Origin: Laspinema palackyanum D2a
GTDB taxonomy: Bacteria > Cyanobacteriota > Cyanobacteriia > Cyanobacteriales > Laspinemataceae
DNA length: 64,000 nucleotides
NCBI GenBank assembly: GCA_025370845.1
Contig: JAMXFF010000002.1
Location: 1-64,000, forward strand
Direction: 5' to 3'
A program made the translations under genes and the position numbers. How positions within the stretch are numbered: the first letter of the stretch is position 1; the number at the start of each line of letters is the position of its first letter. Under the pieces are notes generated by a model. That model was not told where the DNA came from. It saw only the letters and a list, made by a program, of their open reading frames with translations, and did no database searches. Of this stretch, positions 1-8,159 are shown piece by piece.

Positions 1-207
1 AATGCTCACAGCCTGGACAACTAATTAATCTCTTTAATTACAGGTTGTTAACCTACAGCGCTCCACCGATTACGCCCTTACAAAACTCTTAAAGAAGGCA
101 TTGAAGATGCAAACCGACAAGGCTATAATGCCATAAACTTTGATGAATTTGTTTTTTTACCCACCAGTGAAGAAGAATCGTTCGAGAGTAAAGATTATGT
201 TCAAGAA
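1..207 (+). pseudogene. 5' remnant of the first glycosyltransferase gene
   Basis: The reading frame of the 777-aa protein stays open upstream of its first ATG to about position 52. It encodes peptide that fits a GT2-type glycosyltransferase core (KEGIEDAN, GYNAINFDEFVFL). There is no ATG, GTG or TTG in this stretch and a TAA sits at 49-51. Another frame is open from the window edge to 92. The real gene therefore probably began further left and has suffered a frameshift or truncation. What is seen is the open frame without a start; the homology is recognised by eye only. Confidence 0.5.
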
Positions 208-2541
208 ATGCGATATTACTATTTTTTTGAACCGCACCCATTACGGCGGTTGAATGCCTGGAACAAAACAGCTAATATAGACATGCACAGCAGTGGAGGA
301 CATCGGGTAGAATTTGCTGGACAGAAAATATTTCCAGTCTCGTTTATTTTACGTCATTATATAGTTTTGAGTAAAACTCATGCTATAGCAAAATATGCAA
401 GTCGAATTCACTCTCAATCTGACCTACAAAAAGGGTGGATGTCAGACCGGGCATTTTTTTCACCACAAATACTAAATTTTCTGGCAAAAGCACGATTAAA
501 AAAACTGAATGATAGGGGGAATATGTGGGATAAATCAGACCCGTGGATTTATCATGAATTTTTGCGAAAAGATTTGATTGTAAATCATCAGCCAAACCCT
601 TTGCAACTGATGACCGAGCGCAAGCAGCCCAGCCCAAATTCAAGAGCTTCCATTGTAAAATCAGACCCTCAAGTTGCGTTTATGCCTAATAAACAAAAAA
701 ATTATAATCTCTGTATCTGTGCAATTTTCAAAAATGAAGCTCCCTACTTAGCCGAGTGGATTGAGTTTCATAAAGCTGTTGGAGTGGAAAATTTTTATTT
801 ATATAACAATAACAGCACAGATAATTATCTAGATATCCTTCGACCCTACATAAAGGGAGATGAAATTATTTTAATTAATTGGCCTCAGCATCCGGCCCAG
901 CTAGAAGCTTATGAGCATTGCCTTAAGACTTACGGTTCTGAATCCAAATGGATCGCTTTTATTGATATAGATGAGTATCTATTTTCACCCATTAAAAGCG
1001 ATTTAAAGGAAGTCTTAGCGGAGTTTCATAATTATCCGGGTGTAGTTGTGAACTGGGTTATTTTTGGCAATTCAGGTCACGACCAAAAACAAAATGGATT
1101 AACGATAGAAAATTTTACGCAGCGGGCTAAAGATGACTATGAAAGACATCGAAGGGTTAAATCAATCGTCCAACCGGAACTAGCGAAGTTCCCTGTATCT
1201 AGCTTTCATAAATTTTCATATTTTAATCAATCCTATCCTTATGGAGTGACAGAGAATAAAGAGCCAGCCCCCCCAGACAATGAGGCACTACATTCAACTT
1301 ACAAGCCTTCTTTTCAAAAACTGCGACTTAATCATTACATCACTCGTTCAAACCAAGAACAATTTCAAAAATGGGTGCGCGGGATGCCCGATAAAGAAGG
1401 ATTTAGGGAATGGGAAATTTTAGAAGATTGTGCCTCTCGTAATGACGTGCAAGATTTAACCCTTCAAAAATATGTACCCTTAGTAAAAAAAAGCCTGAAA
1501 AATCATGCACATCAAGATAATTGGCCTATGAGTCAGCCAGCCCAAAACTTATTAAAGCCTCAATATATAGAGAGTTACGCTCCCATGCCTATAGTTGTGG
1601 GATTTCCACGTTCTGGAACAACTTTACTCCGCTTAATGCTTGATGCTCATCCAGACTTAGCGATTCCTCCAGAAACGCATTTTATACCCGATATCCTTAA
1701 CCTAGAAAGTGACATTCAAAATCTACGATACTCATTTTACCAAAAACTAACAGAAAACTCAAGGTGGCAGGATTTTCATCTTAAGCCAGATGAATTTTAT
1801 GAAAATTTAGCTAAAATTGAGCCATTTACCATCTCATCTGGCTTAAGATGCTTTTACAAGATGTATGCCAAGCGGTTTAATAAATTCCGATGGGGCGATA
1901 AAACTCCCCTTTATGTTGTGCGGATAAAAGACATTCAAACTGCTTTACCAGAAGCTCATTTTATCCATATTATTCGTGATGGTAGAGATACGGCACTATC
2001 CATGAAAAAAATGTGGTGGGGAGCAGGGGATGATATAGAAAAGCAGGCAAGCAACTGGATTTGGCAAATTCGGGAGGGGCGTCAACAGGCTCAATTTTGC
2101 CAGCATTATTTGGAAGTGCGCTATGAAGAACTTATTACCAATACTACTAAAGTGCTGAAGGAGATTTGTAAATTTATCAATCTACCGTACTCTTCTCAAA
2201 TGGAAGATTACTATAAATCAGCAGAAAGTCGCCTTAATGAATTTAACGCTATCTATAAGCCAGATGGAACTTGTCTAAGAACAAAAGAGCAACATTTATC
2301 TATCCATAACCTTACTTTTAAGCAACCCGACCAATCTCGAATTGGTCGATGGAAACGAGAGATGAGCAATGAAGATAGAGCTAAGTATGAGAAAATTGCC
2401 GGTCCAATGTTGCGGGATTTAGGATATGATACAAAAAACCAACTAGAAGAAAACAAATTCATTTCAAATCTGCAACAAATTCAGGCTGATTTACATCGAT
2501 CGCATTCCCGACTCTCTCAAATCAAGGCGTTTTTAGAGTAA
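208..2541 (+). CDS. GT92-type glycosyltransferase / sulfotransferase fusion
   Basis: This multidomain protein of about 777 aa probably builds or modifies a surface glycan. Residues 1-140 look like the C-terminal part of a GT2-type enzyme (FFEPHPLRRLNAW). Residues about 165-430 match the GT92/DUF23 pattern: LCICAIFKNEAPYLAEWIEF, then YLYNNNSTDN and the metal-binding-like DIDEY near residue 252. Residues about 460-760 are a PAPS-dependent sulfotransferase domain with the 5'-phosphosulfate loop GFPRSGTTLL (near 465) and a 3'-phosphate motif around RDGRDTAL (near 590). A short helical tail follows. The annotated ATG is not the natural start, because homologous coding continues upstream, so the first domain is partial. 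A GT2 gene follows 19 bp downstream. The domain calls are firm, but the acceptor is unknown. Confidence 0.85.
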   Translation: MRYYYFFEPHPLRRLNAWNKTANIDMHSSGGHRVEFAGQKIFPVSFILRHYIVLSKTHAIAKYASRIHSQSDLQKGWMSDRAFFSPQILNFLAKARLKKLNDRGNMWDKSDPWIYHEFLRKDLIVNHQPNPLQLMTERKQPSPNSRASIVKSDPQVAFMPNKQKNYNLCICAIFKNEAPYLAEWIEFHKAVGVENFYLYNNNSTDNYLDILRPYIKGDEIILINWPQHPAQLEAYEHCLKTYGSESKWIAFIDIDEYLFSPIKSDLKEVLAEFHNYPGVVVNWVIFGNSGHDQKQNGLTIENFTQRAKDDYERHRRVKSIVQPELAKFPVSSFHKFSYFNQSYPYGVTENKEPAPPDNEALHSTYKPSFQKLRLNHYITRSNQEQFQKWVRGMPDKEGFREWEILEDCASRNDVQDLTLQKYVPLVKKSLKNHAHQDNWPMSQPAQNLLKPQYIESYAPMPIVVGFPRSGTTLLRLMLDAHPDLAIPPETHFIPDILNLESDIQNLRYSFYQKLTENSRWQDFHLKPDEFYENLAKIEPFTISSGLRCFYKMYAKRFNKFRWGDKTPLYVVRIKDIQTALPEAHFIHIIRDGRDTALSMKKMWWGAGDDIEKQASNWIWQIREGRQQAQFCQHYLEVRYEELITNTTKVLKEICKFINLPYSSQMEDYYKSAESRLNEFNAIYKPDGTCLRTKEQHLSIHNLTFKQPDQSRIGRWKREMSNEDRAKYEKIAGPMLRDLGYDTKNQLEENKFISNLQQIQADLHRSHSRLSQIKAFLE

Positions 2542-2560
2542 AATTTATTCCAGAAATTTT

Positions 2561-3547
2561 ATGACAATGCCAGTGACAGCAACCCAAACCCCACCAGTCA
2601 GCGTCATCATCCCAGCTTATAACGGTTCGCGCTATATTCAGCAAGCCATAGAAAGCGTTTTCACCCAAACTTACCGGAATAGGGAACTGATTATCGTCGA
2701 TGATGGCTCCACCGACAACACTCAGCAAGTTGTGCAACAATATGGCCATAAATTGCGCTATTTTTATCAAGAAAATCAAGGAGTTGCAGCGGCTAGAAAT
2801 CGCGGCATTCTGGAAGCGAAAAGCGAGTTAATTGCTTTTTTGGATCAAGATGATTGGTTTTTAACCGATAAATTGGCGCTACAGGTGGCATCTTTTCAAG
2901 GACACCCTTCTATCGGAATTGTCCATAGTGGGTGGCAAATTGTCAACGAGACTGGAGGAGCAATTTCTGATATTGCCTTATGGCCTAGTTTACCGCAGTT
3001 AAATTTAGCTGATTGGTTGTTGTGGAAGCCGGTATTTTTGGGGGCGATGCTGTTTCGTCGCAATTGGTTAGAGTTTGCTGGGGGATTTAATTGTCGCTAT
3101 CATCAAGCACCCGATGTAGATTTGGTGTTGCGGTTAGCGGTGATGGGATGCAAAGCCGCTTGGGTACGAGAAACCACGGTATGCTATCGTCAGCATCAGG
3201 GCAATGCTTCCCTGAACACGCCGTTACAAGTTGGGGAATGTCAGATGGTGCTTGATCGCCTCTTTTCTCGGCCCAATTTGCCCGATGAAATTCGCGCTTT
3301 AGAACATCGGGCTCGTTATAATAACTTAGTCTGGAGTGCGTGGCGCTTGTATTTGACAGGTCATCTGGCAGAAATGGCTAATTATTTGGCAAAATCTTTT
3401 TCCTATACTCTTGATTCTCCCACGGAAACTGTGCTAAACTGGGTTGATTATTTCCAGAATTATTCTAGGGAATATGGAAAAAACTTTGATGCCTACTCCT
3501 TGAGCAACTCTCCAGCGTGGCAAGCCTTGACCGTTAATCTACTGTAA
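2561..3547 (+). CDS. GT2 family glycosyltransferase
   Basis: This 328-aa GT-A fold glycosyltransferase would transfer a sugar from a nucleotide-sugar donor. The nucleotide-binding start is VSVIIPAYNG (about residues 10-20). It is followed by IIVDDGSTDNT (about 45-55) and the metal-binding region LDQDDWF (near 95). The last 75 residues (from VWSAWRLYL to the end) are a helical domain that reappears at the C-terminus of the next gene (LLWDAWQAY...ETILNW...EWQQL). The two products therefore share an accessory module. The gene is 16-19 bp from its neighbours and probably co-transcribed. ATG at 2561 or 2567 are both possible starts. Confidence 0.88.
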   Translation: MTMPVTATQTPPVSVIIPAYNGSRYIQQAIESVFTQTYRNRELIIVDDGSTDNTQQVVQQYGHKLRYFYQENQGVAAARNRGILEAKSELIAFLDQDDWFLTDKLALQVASFQGHPSIGIVHSGWQIVNETGGAISDIALWPSLPQLNLADWLLWKPVFLGAMLFRRNWLEFAGGFNCRYHQAPDVDLVLRLAVMGCKAAWVRETTVCYRQHQGNASLNTPLQVGECQMVLDRLFSRPNLPDEIRALEHRARYNNLVWSAWRLYLTGHLAEMANYLAKSFSYTLDSPTETVLNWVDYFQNYSREYGKNFDAYSLSNSPAWQALTVNLL

Positions 3548-3566
3548 CTTACCCCAGGAATTAGTG

Positions 3567-5858
3567 ATGGAAAAGTCTCAGGCTGAGCGTTCAAAACCCC
3601 TGATTATTGCCAGTATGCACCGTTCTGGCAGTTCTTTAACTGCTGCTTTACTTCAAAGTGCCGGACTGCATATTGGACGGCGATTGATGGAGGGGGGAGG
3701 AGCAAATATTAAAGGTCATTTTGAGAACCTGGATTTTTATAATTTTCATCAACAAGTTCTCAAATCCCAATTAGTTAACGAAGACGGTTGGACGCTACAA
3801 GAACCGATTCACGTTGACGATTATTATAGAGAGGAAGCCAAGAATTTAGTTGCCAAAAATGCTATTAGCGGACTGTGGGGATGGAAAGAGCCGCGCACGA
3901 CCTTATTTTTAGAATTTTGGGCTAACCTGCTACCAGAGGCGAATTTTTTGATGCTGTTTCGCTATCCTTGGGAAGTGGTTAGCTCTCTTTACCGAAAAGG
4001 CAAAGTATATCCAATTTTTCAAGAACAGCCAGAACTGGCTATTAAGTTTTGGCTGCATTACAATCAGAAAATCTTGAATTTTTATAATTCTTTTCCCGAG
4101 CGTTGCTTTTTAGTCAGTCTCAACAATTGTTTGCAGAATACTCCATCCTGTATTGATGCTTTAAATCAAAAGTTTAGGATTAATTTAGCGGTTCCTAATT
4201 CAACAATTTATCAGCCAAGTTTATTACATCGGGAAGACTCAGAAGGACATCGAGCTAGTTTAATTAGCCATTATTACCCCGAAGCGATCGCCCTCTATCA
4301 CGAACTCGAAGCGCGTGCATGGCAACTAACAGACACACTCGATACTTCCTGGCAGGAAAAGCTGAAGTCTTCTCCTTATAGAGTTTGGGCATTCCAAGAT
4401 TGGGTAAAGGTTGGCAATCTTCAGGGAGAAAATCAAAAGTTGCAGCAGGAATTAGGGCAAACCCAGTCTCAATTGCACCAAAGTGAGGAAGTGTTGGGAC
4501 AAACTCAGTCCCAATTGCATCAAACCCAAGAGGAATTAGGACAAACTCAGTCCCAACTGCATCACACTGAGTCTCAATTGCACCAAAGTGAGGAAGTGTT
4601 GGGGCAAACTCAGTCCCAACTGCATCAAACTCAAGAGGAATTAGGACAAACTCAGTCCCAACTACATCACACTGAGGATGAGTTGGGGCAAATTCAGTCT
4701 CAACTTGAAGAACATAAAACTCAATTCTATCAAACGGAGGCAATGCTGTCACAATATCAATTTGACCTCCAGCAAGTAGAAACTCTGTTAGAACAATCTC
4801 AAACTCAACTGCATCAAAAGACCGAAGAGTTAGAAAAAACTCAAGGGCAACTGCACCAAACTCAGGCGGAATTAGGCCAAACCCAGTCTCAACTGCACCA
4901 AACTCAGGCAGTTTTAGAACAGTCCCAGGCTCAACTGCATGAAACTGAGGCAGTTTTAGAACAGTCCGTGACTCAGTTACAGCAGAAAACCCAGGAGTGG
5001 CAGCAGTCTCAGTCTCAACTCCACCAAGTTCAGGAGGAATTGGAGCGATCGCAATCTCAACTGCATCAAACTCAGGCAGAATTAGGACAAACCCAGTCTC
5101 AACTACACCAAACTCAGGATGAGCTAGAGCGCTGGCAATCTGAACTACACCAAACTCAGCAGGGGCTAGAAGAAACCCAGTCCCAATTGCACCAAACTGA
5201 GGAAGTGTTGGAACAGTCCCAGGCTCAACTGCATGAAACTGAAGCAGTTTTGGAACAATCAATGACTCAGTTTCAGCAGAAAACCCAGGAGTGGCAGCAG
5301 TCTCAGTCTCAACTCCACCAAGTTCAGGAGGAATTAGAGCGATCGCAGTTTCACCAGCAGCAAATAAAACAAGAAGAGCAACAGGCTAAAGAAGAGGTTC
5401 AAACTCAACTCTATCAAATGGAGGCAATGCTCGCAGAATATCAATCTCACCTCCAACAAACGGAAAGTGCCTTAGAGCAATCTCTCGTTCAACTGCAAGA
5501 GACTCGTAGCGAGTTAGAACGCTATAAAACTAATTTTGAGCGATCGCGCCTTCAAGAGACTCTCGCCATGACTGATAAAAATGAAGAACAGATGCAGTAC
5601 ACTCTCCTGCTGTGGGATGCTTGGCAAGCTTATCACAATGGTGGTGATATGAAAAAAATGGCGCATTGCCTGCAACAGTCGTTAAAATTTACCTCTCTAT
5701 CCCGAACGGAAACCATCCTCAACTGGTTAGAAAAATTTTCTAAATTGGCTTCACAGGGTGGCGATCGGCTAGATCTTCAGGAATTGACCAACTCAGGCGA
5801 ATGGCAACAACTCGTGCGTCGCCTAACCGCAGCTAAATCTCTTATTGCCATGAAATAG
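3567..5858 (+). CDS. Sulfotransferase with long repeat coiled coil
   Basis: About 763 aa. The N-terminal 270 residues form a sulfotransferase-family domain. It has the PAPS-binding loop IASMHRSGSSLT near residue 15 and a GWKEPRTTLFLE segment; the family transfers sulfate from PAPS. Residues about 290-640 are a very regular coiled coil of 14-residue repeats based on LGQTQSQLHQTQEE, rich in Q, E, H and L. The final 80 residues are the helical domain shared with the preceding GT2 gene. I prefer ATG 3567 over GTG 3564 because AGGA lies 7 nt upstream. The coiled coil may be a scaffold or length ruler for a sulfated-glycan complex, which is inference. Confidence 0.8.
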   Translation: MEKSQAERSKPLIIASMHRSGSSLTAALLQSAGLHIGRRLMEGGGANIKGHFENLDFYNFHQQVLKSQLVNEDGWTLQEPIHVDDYYREEAKNLVAKNAISGLWGWKEPRTTLFLEFWANLLPEANFLMLFRYPWEVVSSLYRKGKVYPIFQEQPELAIKFWLHYNQKILNFYNSFPERCFLVSLNNCLQNTPSCIDALNQKFRINLAVPNSTIYQPSLLHREDSEGHRASLISHYYPEAIALYHELEARAWQLTDTLDTSWQEKLKSSPYRVWAFQDWVKVGNLQGENQKLQQELGQTQSQLHQSEEVLGQTQSQLHQTQEELGQTQSQLHHTESQLHQSEEVLGQTQSQLHQTQEELGQTQSQLHHTEDELGQIQSQLEEHKTQFYQTEAMLSQYQFDLQQVETLLEQSQTQLHQKTEELEKTQGQLHQTQAELGQTQSQLHQTQAVLEQSQAQLHETEAVLEQSVTQLQQKTQEWQQSQSQLHQVQEELERSQSQLHQTQAELGQTQSQLHQTQDELERWQSELHQTQQGLEETQSQLHQTEEVLEQSQAQLHETEAVLEQSMTQFQQKTQEWQQSQSQLHQVQEELERSQFHQQQIKQEEQQAKEEVQTQLYQMEAMLAEYQSHLQQTESALEQSLVQLQETRSELERYKTNFERSRLQETLAMTDKNEEQMQYTLLLWDAWQAYHNGGDMKKMAHCLQQSLKFTSLSRTETILNWLEKFSKLASQGGDRLDLQELTNSGEWQQLVRRLTAAKSLIAMK
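4440..5350 (+). repeat. Tandem 42-bp coding repeats (14-aa coiled-coil units)
   Basis: About 20 imperfect copies of a 42-bp unit encode Q-S-Q-L-H-Q-T-Q-x-E-L-x-Q-T-like heptad pairs. Some blocks are nearly identical at DNA level, such as the repeated segments around 4480-4680 and 4930-5030 versus 5210-5330. This suggests recent expansion by slippage or unequal recombination. Copy number is likely to vary between strains. Confidence 0.85.
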
Positions 5859-5903
5859 AGGATTTTGCTTTGATAATAAACAATCATTTAAAGAGTTGTT
5901 AAG

Positions 5904-6719
5904 GTGAATAATTCTAGTGCTTCGGTTTTAGACAGTATAGAAATCATTTCAATTCATTTACCAAAAACAGCAGGTTCCACCTTTGGTCGTATTATTTTAC
6001 AGCAAATTTATAGCCCAGAACAAATTTATTATGATTATGAATCTTTACCTGTAAAGGTAAAGGTTGTACAAGAGAAAATTCCCTCCCCAACTAAAGTGAT
6101 TCATGGTCACTTTGCTGCCATAAAATATTAACAGGCATACCCAACCGCAAACATAATAGTTTGGCCAATAAATCCCATAAACTATTTGATTTCATTGTAT
6201 TATTATTGGCTGACATTTCCTCCTACCGATCCGAATTCAACTGATTTTCATAAATATATAGTTAATAACCAGATTGGCTTTGAAGATTTTATCGATTTAC
6301 AGGAGGCTCAAAATACCCTATCGAAATCTTATTTTCCAGAAATAAATTTGGAAAAATTTCACTTTATAGGAATTCAAGAATTTTTTCGAGAAGATTTACG
6401 GGAGCTACAGCACCTATTAAACTGGCCTGAAGTCAAGATTAAACCTTCTAATGGAAATACCTATCCTGATTATAAGGCTCGGGTCAGAAATATTTTGGGC
6501 GATCGCCAGTTAATTCGCAAGATAGCTACAGTCAATAGAGAAGATATGGAACTTTATCAAGCTGCTCTGAACCTAAGAGGGAAGCGGAAAGGGTTATCCA
6601 ATTCTCTGCAACAGTATCAAGTTTGTTTACAAGCATCCCAGCAACGTCTCCTATACACTGAGGTTATACCCCAAAAAGACAAAGCAGTTTTGGACACAAT
6701 TAACACACTGCATAACTAG
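5904..6719 (+). pseudogene. Sulfotransferase pseudogene (single in-frame stop)
   Basis: The first part (GTG 5904 to TAA 6129-6131, 75 codons) starts a sulfotransferase-2-like domain with the PAPS loop HLPKTAGSTF and IHGHFAA. The same frame continues directly after the stop (QAYPTANIIVWPINP...LYYYWL) to the stop at 6719. Only one nonsense codon therefore separates the halves. The usual RDP of the 3'-phosphate motif has become INP, so the gene seems to be decaying beyond the stop. Stop-codon readthrough is less likely than pseudogenisation. It is the last gene of the + strand glycan series and converges on the methyltransferase gene. Confidence 0.75.
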
Positions 6720-6727
6720 GGTATGAT

Positions 6728-8143
6728 TTATTGTAATGGTTGATCAAAATCTGAAAAATGGGGGTTAAGTTCTCTGGATATACGGTAACAGGTAGTCGCT
6801 TCTTCTATATTGCCTTGTTTCGTTAAGACTTCTCCTAGATTATAGTAAGACCAAGCCGAGTTAGGATTCAATTCGAGGGCGCGACGATAACAGGCGATCG
6901 CTTCATCCAGTTGACCTTGTTTGACCAGTGCTTCTGCTAAATTATGATGAATCCACGAAAAATTGGAATTTTGGACGATCGCATTGCGATAATAGGCGAT
7001 CGCTTCTTCTAGCTTGCCTTTTCTACTTAGTTCATTACCCATTTGAAAATTGCTGACCGCATTTTCCGATGAGACTGGGGTTTCAATGCGAACGGTTAAA
7101 TCTGCACTTTTTTCCTTTCCTTCTTTACCTGTATTGATATCGCTCACATCAGGCAAACCGACGTAGTTTGAGTAACAAGCTTCCTCTATTCTTTCATAGA
7201 ATCTCGATTTGAGATTAACGCCCTCCAAACGAGGATCTACGACCTTAGCAATAATCTGAGTTGGTGGTAAATATTTAGCGGATAAAAAATGCTCGTCCAT
7301 ATACCACAAGTATTCGAGAAGCGGTATATCATTACACGGATCGTATTCATCCACCTTGAAGTTATGACCATAAGTTCTATCTATGATGCGGTTAATAACC
7401 GAAAAAAAAGGAACAAAATACTCAAATTTAAAATATTCGTTCAATAATCGCAAAATATCTTGAGCGCGAATCCCTTCAAATCCTTCTTGACTGCAATCGA
7501 AATTAGGTATCTTTCCGTCAAATTTATTAAAAAATGCGTTCCATTTTAATCGTTTTGGTAAAGAAGACCAAAACGATTCCAGAAACGATTGAGCATTAGG
7601 CCATGACATATGTCCGTTGCGGCCAATCATGTCGTTTACCAAGAAAAAATATCCCGGTTTTCCAGATCCTTGGATTGCTTGAAATAATTTTTCTAGTTCA
7701 ACTACATGATGGAGAGAGTGGTTTGCGAAGAAGCCATCATATTGTTTATAAAATGCTATTTTATTGAAGTCTTGTTGAAAGAAATTCATTTCTATCCCCA
7801 AAGAGTAGGCTTTTTCTTTACCCATTTTTAGCAAAGTAGGATTAATTTCGTAGCAATCAAATACGACCTTACTACCCAGTTCCACTCTCTGACATAAGTC
7901 GAGTTCTTCGTTACAGTTGCCTGAACCTATCGAAGCAATTCTCAGAGTCGATTCAGTTTGGGTAGCATATTTTTTTATTTCTGACGCAAAAAAATCTTTA
8001 AAGTTGTAAAATCCGGTTATATTCGCAACTATTTGAGTCAGGTATTTATTAGAAATGTAGTGGAAAGCCCTCGGCAAATCATGAATATTTTCCACATTAT
8101 TGTACCTATATATTTCTTGTTTTAGCTGTTTTTCATATTTCAT
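6728..8143 (-). CDS. SAM-dependent methyltransferase with C-terminal TPRs
   Basis: About 471 aa. The N-terminal 300 residues carry a class I methyltransferase core: RIASIGSGNCNEELDL (motif I), then FDCYEINPTLLKMGKEKA (acidic SAM-ribose position) and GFFANHSLHHV. From about residue 365 there are three TPR units (for example AIACYRRALELNPNSAWSYYN) that probably bind protein partners. GTG at 8155 is also open. ATG 8143 is preferred because AAGGTGAG lies 7 nt before it. The gene follows the GT2-GT4 gene in the same direction and overlaps its end region closely, suggesting one operon. A role in methylating a glycan or lipid in this locus is inferred. Confidence 0.78.
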   Translation of the reverse strand: MKYEKQLKQEIYRYNNVENIHDLPRAFHYISNKYLTQIVANITGFYNFKDFFASEIKKYATQTESTLRIASIGSGNCNEELDLCQRVELGSKVVFDCYEINPTLLKMGKEKAYSLGIEMNFFQQDFNKIAFYKQYDGFFANHSLHHVVELEKLFQAIQGSGKPGYFFLVNDMIGRNGHMSWPNAQSFLESFWSSLPKRLKWNAFFNKFDGKIPNFDCSQEGFEGIRAQDILRLLNEYFKFEYFVPFFSVINRIIDRTYGHNFKVDEYDPCNDIPLLEYLWYMDEHFLSAKYLPPTQIIAKVVDPRLEGVNLKSRFYERIEEACYSNYVGLPDVSDINTGKEGKEKSADLTVRIETPVSSENAVSNFQMGNELSRKGKLEEAIAYYRNAIVQNSNFSWIHHNLAEALVKQGQLDEAIACYRRALELNPNSAWSYYNLGEVLTKQGNIEEATTCYRISRELNPHFSDFDQPLQ

Positions 8144-8159
8144 TTTGATGCTCACCTTT

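Noticed and set aside
4264..5262. 332-aa ORF antisense to the coiled-coil repeats
   Set aside because: It is open only because the 42-bp repeat lacks stops in that frame; the protein shows repeat-derived composition and no family.
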